The notes below the pieces were generated by a model. The model worked only from the letters and a program-made list of their open reading frames with translations, did not search any database and was not told where the DNA came from. From Mytilus trossulus (lineage: Eukaryota > Mollusca > Bivalvia > Mytilida > Mytilidae), in NCBI RefSeq assembly GCF_036588685.1, contig NC_086381.1:63805436-63869435 (forward strand): 64,000 bases of DNA, in the 5' to 3' direction. Below are positions 25,256 through 36,322 of this stretch, one piece after another. Position 1 is the first letter of the stretch; every line of letters begins with the position of its first letter. The translations under genes were made by a program, and so were the position numbers.

Positions 25256-25260
25256 AATCG

Positions 25261-25417
25261 AAATAATTCATGGGGGCTTGAATATATCTAGATTTTACCA
25301 CGGGTTGTCCCTTTATGCCGATATTTTACTCCTCGCTATCGCTCAGGGTAAAATATGTGTCATAAAGGGCCAACCCGTGGTAAAATCACGATATATTCAA
25401 GCCCCCATGAATTATTT
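25261..25417. mobile_element. 157-bp near-perfect palindrome (foldback MITE)
   Basis: Arms 25261-25317 and 25361-25417 are reverse complements with only a few differences (blocks AATTCATGGGGGCTTGAATA, ATTTTACCACGGGTTG, CCCTTTATG). Pairing extends inward through ATATTTTAC/GTAAAATAT, leaving a loop around CTCGCTATCGCTCAGG. That loop resembles the centre of the palindrome at 27014. Confidence 0.85.
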
Positions 25418-25659
25418 CTTAAATATTTGAATTTTCAACAAGTAAAGTGAACAAAATATAAAACGAATGGATGTATAACGCACACTCTTTAAGTAGAACA
25501 AAAATCTAAATATTTATAAAACATTTTTATATCAATCAATATATAAAAATACTACATTTGTAATACTAAATCAACAACCGCTTACATATTTAATTTACCT
25601 TCAGTTCACTTTCAGCATCCAATGGATATTAACTTGAAACAGAATACAGCGAAGTAGTT

Positions 25660-26655
25660 CAGAGTTTTTTAGAAAGCTAAAACTTACAATTTTCTTAATT
25701 TTCAAAGTGTATATCACTGATGCGTTTTGTTTTAATCTGTGTCAAAAAAGCGTTTACCATAACGTAATAGGTGTTAGCAAATAACGTAATTGGTGTTTGG
25801 ACATAACGTAATAGGTGTTTGCACCTAACGTCATAGATGTTTGGACATAATGTAACAGGCATTTGCACATAGCGTAACCGGTGTTTGCAAATAATGTAAA
25901 CGGTATTTGCGCCTAACGTAATAGTGTTTGCACATAACGATGTAGTTTTTATACATAACTTAATAGGCATTTGTACATAACGGTATAGGTGTTTGCACAT
26001 AAGGAAACGATGTTTGCACATAGGGTGAACGATGTTTGCACATAAGGTAAACGAGGTTTGCCCAAAACGTATTAGTTGTTTGCACATAATGTAAAAGGCA
26101 TTTGCACATGACGTAATGAATGCTCACAGAGAGTATCAACTGTACGGCAAAACGCATATGAATTATACCATGATGTATTATGTTTTTCACCGGAGATACA
26201 TATGTATAAACACAACAAAACGCCCAAAGACTATAATATCATGAGATTTACATAGAACAAAGGTGAATAAAAACAAAACGTTTAGACCATTTGACATAAC
26301 AATAACACTTGAGACAGGACGCAATTATTAACTGACTTGCGTAAAAAAAGAATAGACACAACATAGATAAAATATGAGAGAATGTAACAGTGGTTGATCA
26401 TAAAGTTCCGAAGTATTCACAGAATATATAGTAGTTACAGCATAATGTAATGCATATTTTACACAACAAAGTTTAGCAATGACATATCATACAATTGTTT
26501 GACCAAACGAATTACTAATTTGACATAATACAGAGATGCCGTGTCAGGATATAAAGGCATCTGCACATAACATAAAGATGAAATGACAGGACTTAATAGC
26601 AAAGCGACAAAACACATTAAATATTTACACTATAAGACAGTTCCGGCGTTCCATA
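25660..26655 (-). repeat. Right terminal inverted repeat (~1 kb) of the 12.6-kb element
   Basis: It is the reverse complement of 14045-15045, ending in CGTTCCATA directly before the AGTATC duplication. It contains its own 22-bp array at about 25755-26115, in the opposite orientation and with a similar unit number. The long open frame across it is a by-product of the 22-bp period. Confidence 0.82.
25755..26115 (-). repeat. 22-bp tandem array in the right TIR (~16 units)
   Basis: Inverted counterpart of the left array. Units read GTTTGCACATAACGTAATAGGT with substitutions. Individual units differ from their partners in the left arm, which gives a handle on how much the arms have diverged or exchanged. 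Confidence 0.85.
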
Positions 26656-28478
26656 AGTATCTGTTTGCACTGTTTTCCATCAGAAGATATGACCACCACA
26701 TTACATGAATCATGTCCAGCAACAAAAATGTTCCCAATATTGTCTATGGTTATTCCCCGCGGACTATTTAAAATACTTTCATCTTTGAATTCCCACACTA
26801 AGGATCCATTGTATAAACAGCAAGATACGTTATGTTTATCCGTATTTGTAAAGAAAATCTTGTCATCATGCGTCGAGACGTATGAGTACTGAGTTACGGC
26901 AGTCTTAAAGATTGTAGTTATTCTGTAGTCTGTACTTGATATCACATGTAGATCTTTATTCGAAACACAGCAAAGCAATGCTTTTCCGTCATAAGTTATT
27001 CCGTATATGTACCGATTATCAGGTCATCTGCAAGTTGATATCGTAAAATATCAGCTGCGAGACATGATATGAAGCTTTTTGTCGAGTGAGCGTAGCGAAC
27101 GAGATCAAAAAGTCTTCATATAATGCCAAGCAGCTGATATTTTACAATATCAATATGCAGATAATCTGATAATCGATTTATCGGGCTATATTTGCGTGTT
27201 TCGGAAGTGTTTTCTTAGTTTCGCCTGCACACAAAAGATGACTTGATAAGTTCGGGTCAAAGTTATTAACGTCGGTTCAAACATTATGACGTCGCTGATA
27301 AGTCCGGGTCAAAGTTATTAAGGCCGGGTCAACGTATTTGACGTCACAACGACATGATACGGAATAATATTAAGAGCTGAACAGAGTGATATAGACAGAG
27401 GGACGACCGATAAATGACCAGGTAAGGTAATGAACCTTATCACTATTCTCTTCAATAAATCAAAAATACTGATACCAGAATTTGTTGAATGTCCAGTGGA
27501 TATAGCCACTAAAGAGTCATCTAAGCACACTACATCATACGAATTGAATAGTTCGTTACGCGGGATGGCACAATCAACTTCACCTTTAGCATTAATTGAT
27601 AATACTTTGTAATTGTTTCTTTCGTAATTTGTAACAAAAAATGCACCTTTTCTTGTAACGCAACAACCATAGGATATTTACAAGTTGTGTCATTTTTTTC
27701 ATTAATATCAAGTTTTATTTCGTTAATCAATTTTATTGGTTTAGGCACCACTATTTGAGCTTGTCGGTCTTTCCTTTTCTGTAGGTTAATGATGGGTGAT
27801 GGACCTTTCTTGACGTAAATGGAACCAAATCTATCTACATTCAGAATATCCTGTATCTTAGAATCTATTGTTATTTCTATGTTGGTTGTCTCGTAATACT
27901 CATTTTCAATACAAGACTGGAGTTCCCTTTCGTATGCAGTGGTTTTCTCCTGAATTGCTCTCATACTTAGGAAGGTTTGCAGATTTGATGCGTATGTCTT
28001 TGTGTTTTTGATTTCTGACTTCATCTGATTGTTTTTCTTTGCTGAATCTTGAAGTGAAGACACAATCGACCGAATCGTGTCGCAGCAAGTATATTCAATT
28101 TGGTCAAGTTCTTTAATGAACTCCTCTTCCAGTTTATAGACATGCTGAATTACCTGTTTTTTCAGGTGACAAACATCAGCAGTTATTTTCTTCTTTTGAT
28201 CTGTTATACTTTCCAAATTTGATTCTCTGTCTTTACGAATTTGAATGATGTTATCTAATAGGTCTTCCAGACTCTGCTCTAGGTCAACGAAGGACTCTGA
28301 AGTTTTGATGTCCTTTACTAGCTCATCCATTGAAAGTATTTCTTCACATTTCACATGATCCTTAACGTACTTGTTGCATATTGCACTCTCGTGCTTATTT
28401 CAGTAAAGTTGACATATTTCATTCTGTAGTTTTGTGTTGAAGATCGCACACTGTGCACACTGATGTATAAGTAGCCAT
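26656..28478 (-). pseudogene. TRIM-like B-box/NHL gene, copy 2 body (pseudogene)
   Basis: The ATG at 28478 begins the family N-terminus (MATYTSVCTVCDLQHK). An internal deletion of about 50 codons then joins the first B-box directly to the middle of the second (NEICQLY, stop, NKHESAICNKYVKDH), with a stop and a Cys-to-Tyr change in the second B-box. The coiled coil is open from 28354 to about 27700. The propeller then shifts frame near 27670 and 27530, and is interrupted at about 27010-27420 by a ~400-bp insertion. It resumes at 27003 (GKALLCCVSNKDLHVISSTDY) and runs to the transposon junction at 26656. The last ~40 codons lie at 13921-14044. The 3' splice site before the ATG is conserved. The gene is broken in at least five places. 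Confidence 0.85.
27010..27420. mobile_element. ~400-bp insertion with a 160-bp palindrome, inside TRIM copy 2
   Basis: Compared with copy 4, about 400 bp interrupt the propeller codons. Its first part is a foldback: the left arm from 27014 (CGATTATCAG..) pairs with the right arm ending at 27175 (..CTGATAATCG) through blocks ATCTGCA, TTGATAT, AAAATATCAGCTG and GAAG.TTTTTG. The loop is GAGTGAGCGTAGCGAACGAG. The remainder (27180-27415) has a partial direct repeat of GATAAGT.CGGGTCAAAGTT. Exact ends are uncertain; a CAGGT on each side may be a target duplication. Confidence 0.7.
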
Positions 28479-28539
28479 TGATGGTATCACTGTCAAAATA
28501 AATTCAAAACTACGTAATAAATTTATCTAGATATTAAAA

Positions 28540-28665
28540 GATGTGGTACGAGTGCCAATGAGACAACTCTCCGTCCAAGTCAAAATTATAAAAGTAAACT
28601 ATTATAGGTCGAAGTACGGTATTCAACACGGAGTCTTTGGTTACACCGTACAGCAAGTTGTAAAA
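28540..28665 (+). repeat. Dispersed repeat family C, short copy
   Basis: Blocks AGATGTGGTACGAGTGCCAA, GAGACAACTCTCC, GTAAACTATTATAGGTC and TTCAACACGGAG match the start of the longer copy at 28865. It lies just upstream of TRIM copy 2, within its presumed 5' intron. Confidence 0.65.
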
Positions 28666-28864
28666 TTTATGGTTTTCACTTAAAAAAGTTGATCTGTGGC
28701 AAGTGATTGCTTAAGTATACATGTACAGGTATAGGACGGGAGTTGATTTTGGAATATTTATTGTAAGAAATAAAAGATGAGTGAGCTCGGATTTGTAGAG
28801 TTGTGATACAAACTGGATTTTAAAACAGATACAGACTTTTGTAGAGTTGTGATTTAAATAGATA

Positions 28865-29290
28865 TAGGAAGATGTGGTGTGAGTGTCAATGAGACAACTC
28901 TCCATCCAAATAACAATTTAAAAAAGTGAACCATTATAGGTCAATGTACGGACTTCAACACGGAGCCTTGGCTCACACCGAACAACAAGCTATAAAGGGC
29001 CCCAAAATTACTAGTGTAAAACCATTCAAACGGGAAAACCAACGGTCTTATCTATATAAAAAACGAGAAACGAGAAACACGCATCAAATACATAAACAAA
29101 CGACAACTACAGCACATCAGATTCCTGACTTAGGACAGGTGCAAACATTTGCAGCGGGATTAAACGTTTTAATGGTACCAAACCTTCTCCCTTTTTCTGA
29201 AACACTAGCATAACATCACAACATGGAAAAACACACAATAAAATATCAATTGGCAGGCTTAACTCAATCAAAAAACGTAAATTAATACAC
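28865..29290 (+). repeat. Dispersed repeat family C, long copy
   Basis: A ~425-bp copy of a repeat I know from mussel genomes: head AGATGTGGTGTGAGTG, CTTCAACACGGAGCC, ACACCGAACAACAAGC, AAACGAGAAACGAGAAACAC, CAGGTGCAAACATTTGCAGC and ACTCAATCAAAAAACGTAA. A further piece of the family (TCGGTACCAACCTTC..) follows near 29640-29700. The 95-codon open frame over it is not a gene. Confidence 0.65.
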
Positions 29291-29705
29291 TATGAACGAA
29301 TAAATTTGATCTGCGACATCTGAATGCAAATGCACAGTTAATAAAATATTAGGGACAAACATTCAAGGCCAAAAAAGCAAACAAACAAGTTCAAACAGAG
29401 CCATGGCAAGACACCACTGCGAAATATTTAACCCTTCGAAAATAATGACTTTTGAAAAAAAAAACGGTTTTAATAATACAGGTATATCTTGAAGTTTATA
29501 CAAATGTAGTAAGAAGAAGTGAAAATTAGAAGATATTCCAAATAATCAAAGCTAAAATCTCTATAAAAGGGAGAAACACCTTATAATCACATTAACACAC
29601 GACAACTACTGAAAATTAGATCAAATGCAGAGATTTTAATCGGTACCAACCTTCACTCTTATCTGAAACAATAGTGTAACATCACAAGATAGAGAGACAC
29701 ACTGT

Positions 29706-29846
29706 ACAAATACAGCCTTTGTATGAGGTCGATACAAGGATATATTGACTTGAAAGAAGTATATTGACTGACGACGAAGTCCGAGGTTGATATACTTCTT
29801 TGGGTCGATATATCCTGTGTTGAACTCATACAAAGGCTATATTTGT
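29706..29846. mobile_element. 141-bp foldback element
   Basis: Left arm blocks ACAAATACAGCCTTTGTATGAG, GGATATAT and AAAGAAGTATAT are repeated inverted at 29795-29846. The centre reads ACGACGAAGTCCGAGG. Arms are about 88% matched by eye. Confidence 0.8.
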
Positions 29847-29849
29847 TAT

Positions 29850-31540
29850 ATTATTAATTTCCGACCATATTTGTATCCAAATCGTCATTTAGGTTTGTTG
29901 GAATTTAATAGATATTACATTGTCTCCTTGACAATAACAACATATTAGTTGTTATTTCATATACTGTTTTGTTGTTGACATCTTATGTATTTGAAGATTT
30001 GTTTCGTCAAATAATCGATCACAGATATCATGTGTTTCAAAACGTTAAACAATAACTTGAAATTCATTGCATGATGTCACAAAGTATATCGGTTTTTCTA
30101 TACATGTATTCTAAAAATAACCGTGTAATATGCTTTTTGCCGGTCAATATGCTTTTACTATCCGCCGTTTTCTCTCTACCTTCGAAAATATAGTTTAGCA
30201 TGTGACTATCCCTAAACGAATCAAATTTGTTAAAATATACGAATAAATAATATTGTAAAATATAATTTGGAATGTCTTTAGGTGGTACATAACATTACAG
30301 GGAAATAACTCTATAAAATCAGCTGAACGTTTAAATTACGTTATATTGTTAAGGAAATATGGAGCTTCTCAATGATCAAAATGAGTGTTTGTCAAACTGC
30401 TATATATGCAACCATTTTTTTCTGAAAAAGAGCCTGGTTAATTTTTTTTGAGATTTTTTTTGCCAAAGGTCAAAATAAATATTTTGTCAAATATTTAAAG
30501 TAATTAAACAAGCCGAATTAATTATGTCAATGTGTTTGGTACCACCTAAACTCAATCAAAAGACATATAAACACAAGTGAACACACCTTGAACGAGGAAC
30601 TTTGATCTATGATGCAAAGTCAATACAAAATCAATAAGATAAGGGGTTTTAAAATGTTGAACAATATCAGAAAAACAATCATAACCGTGAACGTATATAA
30701 TAATGTACATGACTGTATTATATACATTTCCCTATTCAATGTTATTTTTATATGAACAGATAGATAAACGATCTTGGTCAGCGCATCACAAAAACTAAAG
30801 ATATTACATTATTTTAAATCCTGAACAATTCAGTTAACTTACGATAAATTTTAGTCGTAAGGCAAGTAATGCATCAAGGCCCTTAAAACAAGATTTTCAT
30901 GAAAAATGTGATCAACCTTGATATTACTTACCTTAGTAAAGACGTTCATTCGATTAATGTTAAACCAACAGAGGCGTTTTGTTGACTGGTTAAAGACATA
31001 TCACAACATTTTAGATTTGGATTATTTCGAGTTTCTTTTATTGTGCCAACACTTGTGGGTTCTTGAATAACGAATGTTGACATATGGGAGTCTGTCGTGT
31101 CGCTGTTACCTGTCTCATAAAAGCATACCTCACAAATTATTTTGTAGTAATTCTATTACAGAGCAGCGTAACCAGGCTTTCGGTATGACAAAAGATAATA
31201 CTGTTTTCTCAGATTATAATCATATCTTAATTTCATTTTACAGCATAATCATGCAAAATGTATACATGTATTTCTTAATTGCCTTTATGTTTACGGGTTG
31301 ATTGGAATGCTGTCATTCAGCTTTTGCTCAATATTTAGAAACGGGGAGACAGTCTCTGTGATATTTATCCAACGAAACGAAAGACATCTTTATTTACATC
31401 TGATTCACACGAAGTCTTGCAACTTCGAAGCAAGGTGTTGATTGCTGATATAAAAGGGGTAAGAAGTTTTGAAAACAACAAAATTGATAAATGGAGTAAT
31501 TGAAAAATCAAGCTATATACAATTTACTTAAAATGATCAT
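29850..31540. other. AT-rich DNA, no recognisable gene
   Basis: No open frame above 80 codons, and no repeat that I could match. The 75-codon frame at 31074 has no recognisable feature. Confidence 0.55.
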
Positions 31541-31551
31541 GTGCAATTTAA

Positions 31552-31725
31552 ATAGTGGAAGATATTAGCAAGCAAAATCGAGGGAATTGTGCAAATGATG
31601 ATAAAAGCATGAAAATTACCTCAAAGCATCATTATAATATACTCTTTAAGAAATAACTGTTGGCCATTAAAAAAAATATTTTTTTCAAGATGGCCACGGC
31701 CATTTTCTAAATGGCTGTTTTTTTC
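31552..31725 (+). repeat. Left inverted repeat of the nuclease-like element
   Basis: The sequence from TAGTGGAAGATATTA to CATTTTCTAAATGGC matches the reverse complement of 41262-41425. Shared blocks include AATTGTGCAAAT, AAGCATGAAA, TGGCCA..AAAAAAA and TTTTTCAAGATGGCCAC. Identity is around 70-75% by eye with one gap of about 12 bp. The pair encloses a coding relic, which is why I call it a terminal repeat; an inverted pair of a dispersed repeat is the alternative. Confidence 0.6.
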
Positions 31726-31989
31726 AGTTTGAAAAAACAGATTTTTCTGGAAAACTTTTTTTGAACTTTTTTTTAGTAAAAACCTATTATCAGGTTTGGC
31801 GGCTACCTTCCTTACATCACATATTTATTAAAAATGAATATTTGACATATCCAGTATTTGCGCATGCGCGAAAATGTTACAAAATTCTTTCAAAAACATT
31901 TGAACTAATTACCATATATTTAGTGTGTTTGGATTTCTAATAATATTATGAATTGGTTTAATAACATTTTTCAAGGTTATGATACACAT

Positions 31990-32475
31990 GTGTTTAACAC
32001 TTTTATGCATGTGCAAACTATTCATAGACATAAAGAGCGATTTGTAAGCACAACCAGGCATTTCTCAGGTATTCGATGGATAAGGCGAAAATGTGGCGAA
32101 TCCCGAAGAAGCATCAATTGTAACTGCAGATCAGCCACTTTTGGAAATGCTTAAGCAAATTCAATGGGAATGGCCTGATTTTTACGGAAAAGATAAGTTT
32201 ATCGTCATGTTTGGTGGATTGCACATTGAAATGACTTGTTTTAAAACTCTAGGTGATATATTGCGTGATAGGGGATGGAAATGTTGTCATACTGAAGCCA
32301 ATATTGCAACACAAGAACGGCAGTTTCTTTGTAAGTATGTTCAAATGTACCTAGGACTAGACAGGCGCATCAGACAACTGCATGTATTTTGCTTGAACTG
32401 CTAATTTCGGATTATGAAAGCTGAACTGAAAATGTATAATAATGTCATGACTCTGTGACGTTCAATGATTTAAAA
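31990..32475 (+). pseudogene. Uncharacterised invertebrate multi-copy protein, part 1 (relic)
   Basis: From 32093 a 103-codon frame contains EEASIVTADQPL, QIQWEWPD, KDKFIVMFGGLHIEMT and GDILRDRGW. I recognise this from a large family of unnamed proteins in cnidarian and mollusc genomes. Past 32330 the frame shifts and stops accumulate (LLISDYES, stop, TENV), ending at FNDLKDWAQ where the Harbinger element begins. The part before VTADQP that family members normally have, several hundred residues, is largely absent. The rest of the protein continues at 39003-40820. Confidence 0.65.
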
Positions 32476-34084
32476 GACTGGGCCCAGTTGTTCAAAAGTG
32501 TCGTTAGCCTTAACGATGATTAAGGCTAACGAGTCGTTAAATCTTAACTAAGTAGTTAGCTAACATATGCGTTAAAATGTGTTGTTCAAATTTTAACGAC
32601 AATGTTAACTAACACTGCGTTAAGAGTCGTTAAATTTTTTGTCGTTAAAATGTTACCCATAATGCACAGAAAATCTTCACTTCCTGTTACCAAGATGGCT
32701 GAATTGTCTTCAAAAAAATTGCCTAGGGACAGAAAAGCTTATTTCACATCAATTGAGGCCAACCTTATAAGTTCCAGAGTTACTCATGAGTTGGAGTTAT
32801 TGAAAGGGGGATTTTCCCCAGAAGTTACTAACCAGAAAAAGAATGAGTTATGGAAACTCATTACAGAGGAAGTCAATGCGTTGGGTTTTTGTATGAGGAG
32901 TGAGACAGAAGTCAGGAAGAAATACCGCAATATGTGTCGGGGTGCCAAAGAGAAGTTCACCAACAACAGAAAGGAAATGGGCAAAACTGGAGGTGGACCA
33001 CCACCCACACAGCTAACTGTTGCCGAAGAAAATATAGTTAATGCTATGAGGGATAGTGCCTCATTCATTGGAGTTGGTGGCTTGGAGACAGAAATAACTT
33101 GCAATGGTATGTTTTTTTTAAATTCAATTTAATTTTTACTCTTATTTCATTCTTTAATTTGACTTAAAAACTTTGATTTTAACCTGTAGATATAGAAAAT
33201 AAGTTTACGCTATCGGTCGTCTGCTTTGACAGAAGGGTTTCCCATAGCATGGGATTTCCTCGCTTTAAATATATTTGACCTTGACATGTTCTAAAAATAT
33301 ATACATGTCAAACTACTTTTAAATTTTCATACTTATGCGCAACTAGTGATCACTTGTACATAAAGGATTGAATTATTAACTTACACTTTTTGCATTTGGA
33401 TATCCTTGAAACAGTATGTAACCTTTATTAATCTTTATTTTGATTGCACAACCTACTTTCACCATCGTGTTGTTTTTTGTTTTGCTATTGCCGCTTTTTT
33501 GTCCCTTGTAATATTGAAAAGATTTTTTTTACGGAGATATGACTTTAAAAGAATTTGAAACTGTTTTAAAGTGATGAAACTGTTTAAATCAATTAAAATA
33601 ATAACTTATTAAGTTTAAAACATATAATTTCATGTACAGATACGAACTTATCAAATGTTTACACCATAGAAGAAAGACTATAGCCTGTTTCTTATAATCT
33701 TGCAAATGAATAATCTAAGAGTTATTCCTCTTTGTACTTCTGTTTTCAAAATAAAAAAAATCAGTTTACTTTCAAAGTGACCTTCTTAAACTGAAAAAAA
33801 ACCCAATAAAAATGAAAACAGGGCTTCGGCTCAGGGGATATAAACTCTAAGCCGGGAATGTCACATGATATACCTTGCCTGAGACCTGAATAACATATAA
33901 TATACTATAATTGCATATGTGTTATATGTTTATGCTTTCACATTTGTTCTTAACCATTTCATAGGTCATTTGTAAAAAAAGTAAAAAAAACAATATAATT
34001 TACTTTGAAATAAAACCATTTTTTTCCCTCACATGTCACCTATGAATTCAGGTCATTGTCCGTATATATATATTAAAAACGAAG

Positions 34085-34210
34085 ATGTGGTATAATTTCC
34101 AATGAGACAACTGTACACAAGAGACCAAAAAGATCACTGTGCAACCTTAAACAATGAGCAAAGCCCATACAGCATAGCCAGCTATAAAAGGCTTTAAAAT
34201 TATCTATTTG
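34085..34210 (+). repeat. Dispersed repeat family E in the Myb gene intron
   Basis: Blocks AGATGTGGTATAATTTCCAA, GAGACAACTGTACACAAGAG, ACAATGAGCAAAGCCCATA and CCAGCTATAAAAGGC form the reverse complement of 17035-17215 and 17925-18085. A more degraded copy lies at 34755-34890 in the next intron. Confidence 0.65.
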
Positions 34211-34754
34211 TATAGATTTGTTCATACTAAGAATCTTTACAAGAATTTCTATTGCTATTTCTTGACTTGATATTTTAGAAGCAATTTCCACCACAAATGG
34301 AAGCCAGTCTCAATGCACTGCCACAGCTATCCCCAGACCTACAGCAGAAGAATCTGTCTGGATGAGAGCCTTAGACAGACATCATGAAAACTTGCAGAAT
34401 AATGAGCAGACCTGCCCTGTAGCCGATGATGCTGAAGAGACTGATAGAAATGCCACATCTCCAGGACCAAGTATTTCAGCATCTTCCCAGTCAAAAAGAT
34501 CTTCAAGTTCATGCAGGTAATGTTACTACATATTTACCACAAGAAATTTCTTATTTCATGACATCAGCAGTTATATACATTCAACAGTTATATAAGTCTC
34601 CATATGTGTGTTCGGTTCACAATTTTGAGATAGAATGATCTCATAATTTTATATTCGTCTAAGCTCTTAACAGAAAATTAGAAAATCATAAGAAATTCCC
34701 TACAAAAGTTACAAACACATATCTGAAAGCTGCCGTTGAAAAATTGATCGTCGG

Positions 34755-34890
34755 ACGTCCCACAAAAGGAGATGGGGTATGATTGTCAATAGGACATCTA
34801 TCTAGCAAAGTTAAAATAAAGTGCATGGATATAAGCTATAAGGTAACTGTGCAGCCTTCGACAATGATAAAAACTGATAGCGTATAAAAG
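34755..34890 (+). repeat. Degraded family E repeat in the second Myb intron
   Basis: Blocks GAGATGGGGTATGATTGTCAA, ATAAGCTATAAGG, CTGTGCAGCCTTCGACAATGA and TATAAAAGACC resemble family E with many substitutions. Confidence 0.45.
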
Positions 34891-36322
34891 ACCATGCAAT
34901 GCCAATGGATTAAAAAAAAGGAAAATTAGAAAATCATAAAAAATACAATATGAATGAAAAACCACTGACCTAAACAGATTACTGGGAGTGTGTGAGCATT
35001 CAACCTTTTTTTTAAGGGGGGAGGATTTTGTCCTGCCTTGGTTGTTGTTGTAATTTCTGTCTTGCCTTTTAATTTTTCAATCTTTTTGGTCCTGTCTTCT
35101 TTTCTCTTTAGATTACCCGGTGCGTGACTTTTTTTACATAAATTGTCATCCTGCCTTTTTCTTGTAAAGTGTTTTATCATGACACTTTTTACTTCTTCTC
35201 AAAAATCCTGTCCTGCCTATTTTTTTCTAATTTCCTTGAGACCTCTTCCCCAACCTAAAAATCAAAGGCTCCCTAACTTTGATGCACACCTCATGGTACT
35301 AAAAATTCAAATAAGTAGACAAAAAAAGAAATAATTGTTCCATTATAATACAACTGATGAGACACCCTCTAGGAAAAAGGGACTTTTAAAAGTTGGCAGA
35401 ACTTGATTATGCCCCAATTAACTTATAATGGTTATTTATACAGTAATTATTTTGAATGTGGTGTTTTTTTCTTGCAGCATACAGCATACACCCAGCAAGA
35501 AGAAAAAGACAGCTGAAGATGTGTATACATTATAATGTGCAGTTCTTGAAAAGGAACTAGAGAAGAATACACTACAAGTAGATCTGTTGAGGAAATTGCT
35601 TAGCAAATATGACAGTTTAGATTCTGATGCCTTTGAACTATTGTCAGTTTTAGGGCAGTGATTGTTAAAACATTTAGAAAACTTTTCAAGTTGTTAGATA
35701 TTTAAATGTTTGAATCTATTTACTGAAATGATTGACCTGTTTTAATTGTTTTTTTCCAAATTTCTGTGTTTATTACAAAATCAAATTATTAAAATACTGC
35801 ATATATTATATTGATAGACTTTTCTATTAACACATATCGTATGTATGAATTCTTTGTGATTGAAATTGATGATTATATAACTTATAAATGAATACTGTCA
35901 GCAATTTGGATTTTTTGTTGTTTTTTTGTCATTTTTGTAGCTTTATCAATGAAGATAAGATATCAATGTATTAACATGTTGATGTCAAATATGATAATTT
36001 CAAGCTGGTAAGATGATAATTCCAATACTGAGTCTTATTTTACCAACAACGTTTCTCTATATAAAGGAAATTGACTTTTTCAATGTTGATGGCTATACAA
36101 TTGCTCATATCTATATCATTTGAAGTATAGAACATTTTATCTTATTGGCAAGCATACCAAATCTTCTATTTTCATTGTGGGTGCAAGATTTGGCAATTGC
36201 CAAATATGATTTTTGTAACATTCAAAGCTAAACAATTTTATGAAATCGTAAATGATCGTGGTACTTAAGTTTCTTGGATTACAATATATAAAAATAAAGA
36301 AAGTGAAAGAGATGTTTTAAAT

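Larger units (their letters stand above)
14045..26655. mobile_element. 12.6-kb TIR element inserted in TRIM copy 2
   Basis: The ends are inverted copies beginning TATGGAACGCC and running inward for about 1 kb. They are flanked by AGTATC at 14039-14044 and again at 26656-26661. A seventh base (T) also matches, so the target duplication is 6 or 7 bp. The two flanks join into an uninterrupted TRIM coding sequence, which supports one insertion event of the whole 12.6 kb rather than two separate small ones. Inside I find no transposase: open frames are short, and what is recognisable is dispersed repeats and small foldbacks. It could be a giant non-autonomous or decayed element. Long TIRs with internal tandem repeats recall foldback elements and the P-superfamily element Galileo (7-bp duplications); Polintons make 6-bp duplications but have other end sequences. 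The superfamily is unresolved. Confidence 0.82.
32695..35661 (+). pseudogene. Harbinger Myb-like DNA-binding protein, premature stop
   Basis: Three exons can be read: 32695-33106, 34279-34516 and 35478-35661, with GT..AG borders and matching phases. Residues ~10-100 form a Myb/SANT- or MADF-like trihelix (KAYFTSIEANLISS.., NELWKLITEEVNALG, EVRKKYRNMCRGAKEKF). A Pro/Gly-rich linker (GGGPPPTQLT) follows, then an acidic, Ser-rich second exon and a basic stretch (SKKKKTAED). In exon 3 a TAA at 35533-35535 interrupts the frame; reading continues in phase beyond it into a leucine-rich helix (VLEKELEKN..LLRKLLSKYD) to a TGA at 35659. A single C-to-T change from CAA would explain the stop. In the Harbinger superfamily this protein carries the transposase to the nucleus and to the TIRs. 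A truncated product without the last helix is still possible. Introns contain family E repeats. Confidence 0.75.

Noticed and set aside
25695-26190. Open frames of 76-130 codons encoding repeated YVQT/LCANT-like peptides in the right TIR, with a counterpart at 14635-14817
   Set aside because: They are products of the 22-bp period, which cycles through reading frames without making stops. There is no codon bias and no start context, and the frames exist in both arms only because the arms are copies.
14045-26655. A composite element formed by two independent 1-kb foldback transposons
   Set aside because: The target duplication brackets the whole 12.6 kb and the TRIM codons join across it, which fits one insertion better. 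I saw no duplication at the inner ends of the arms.
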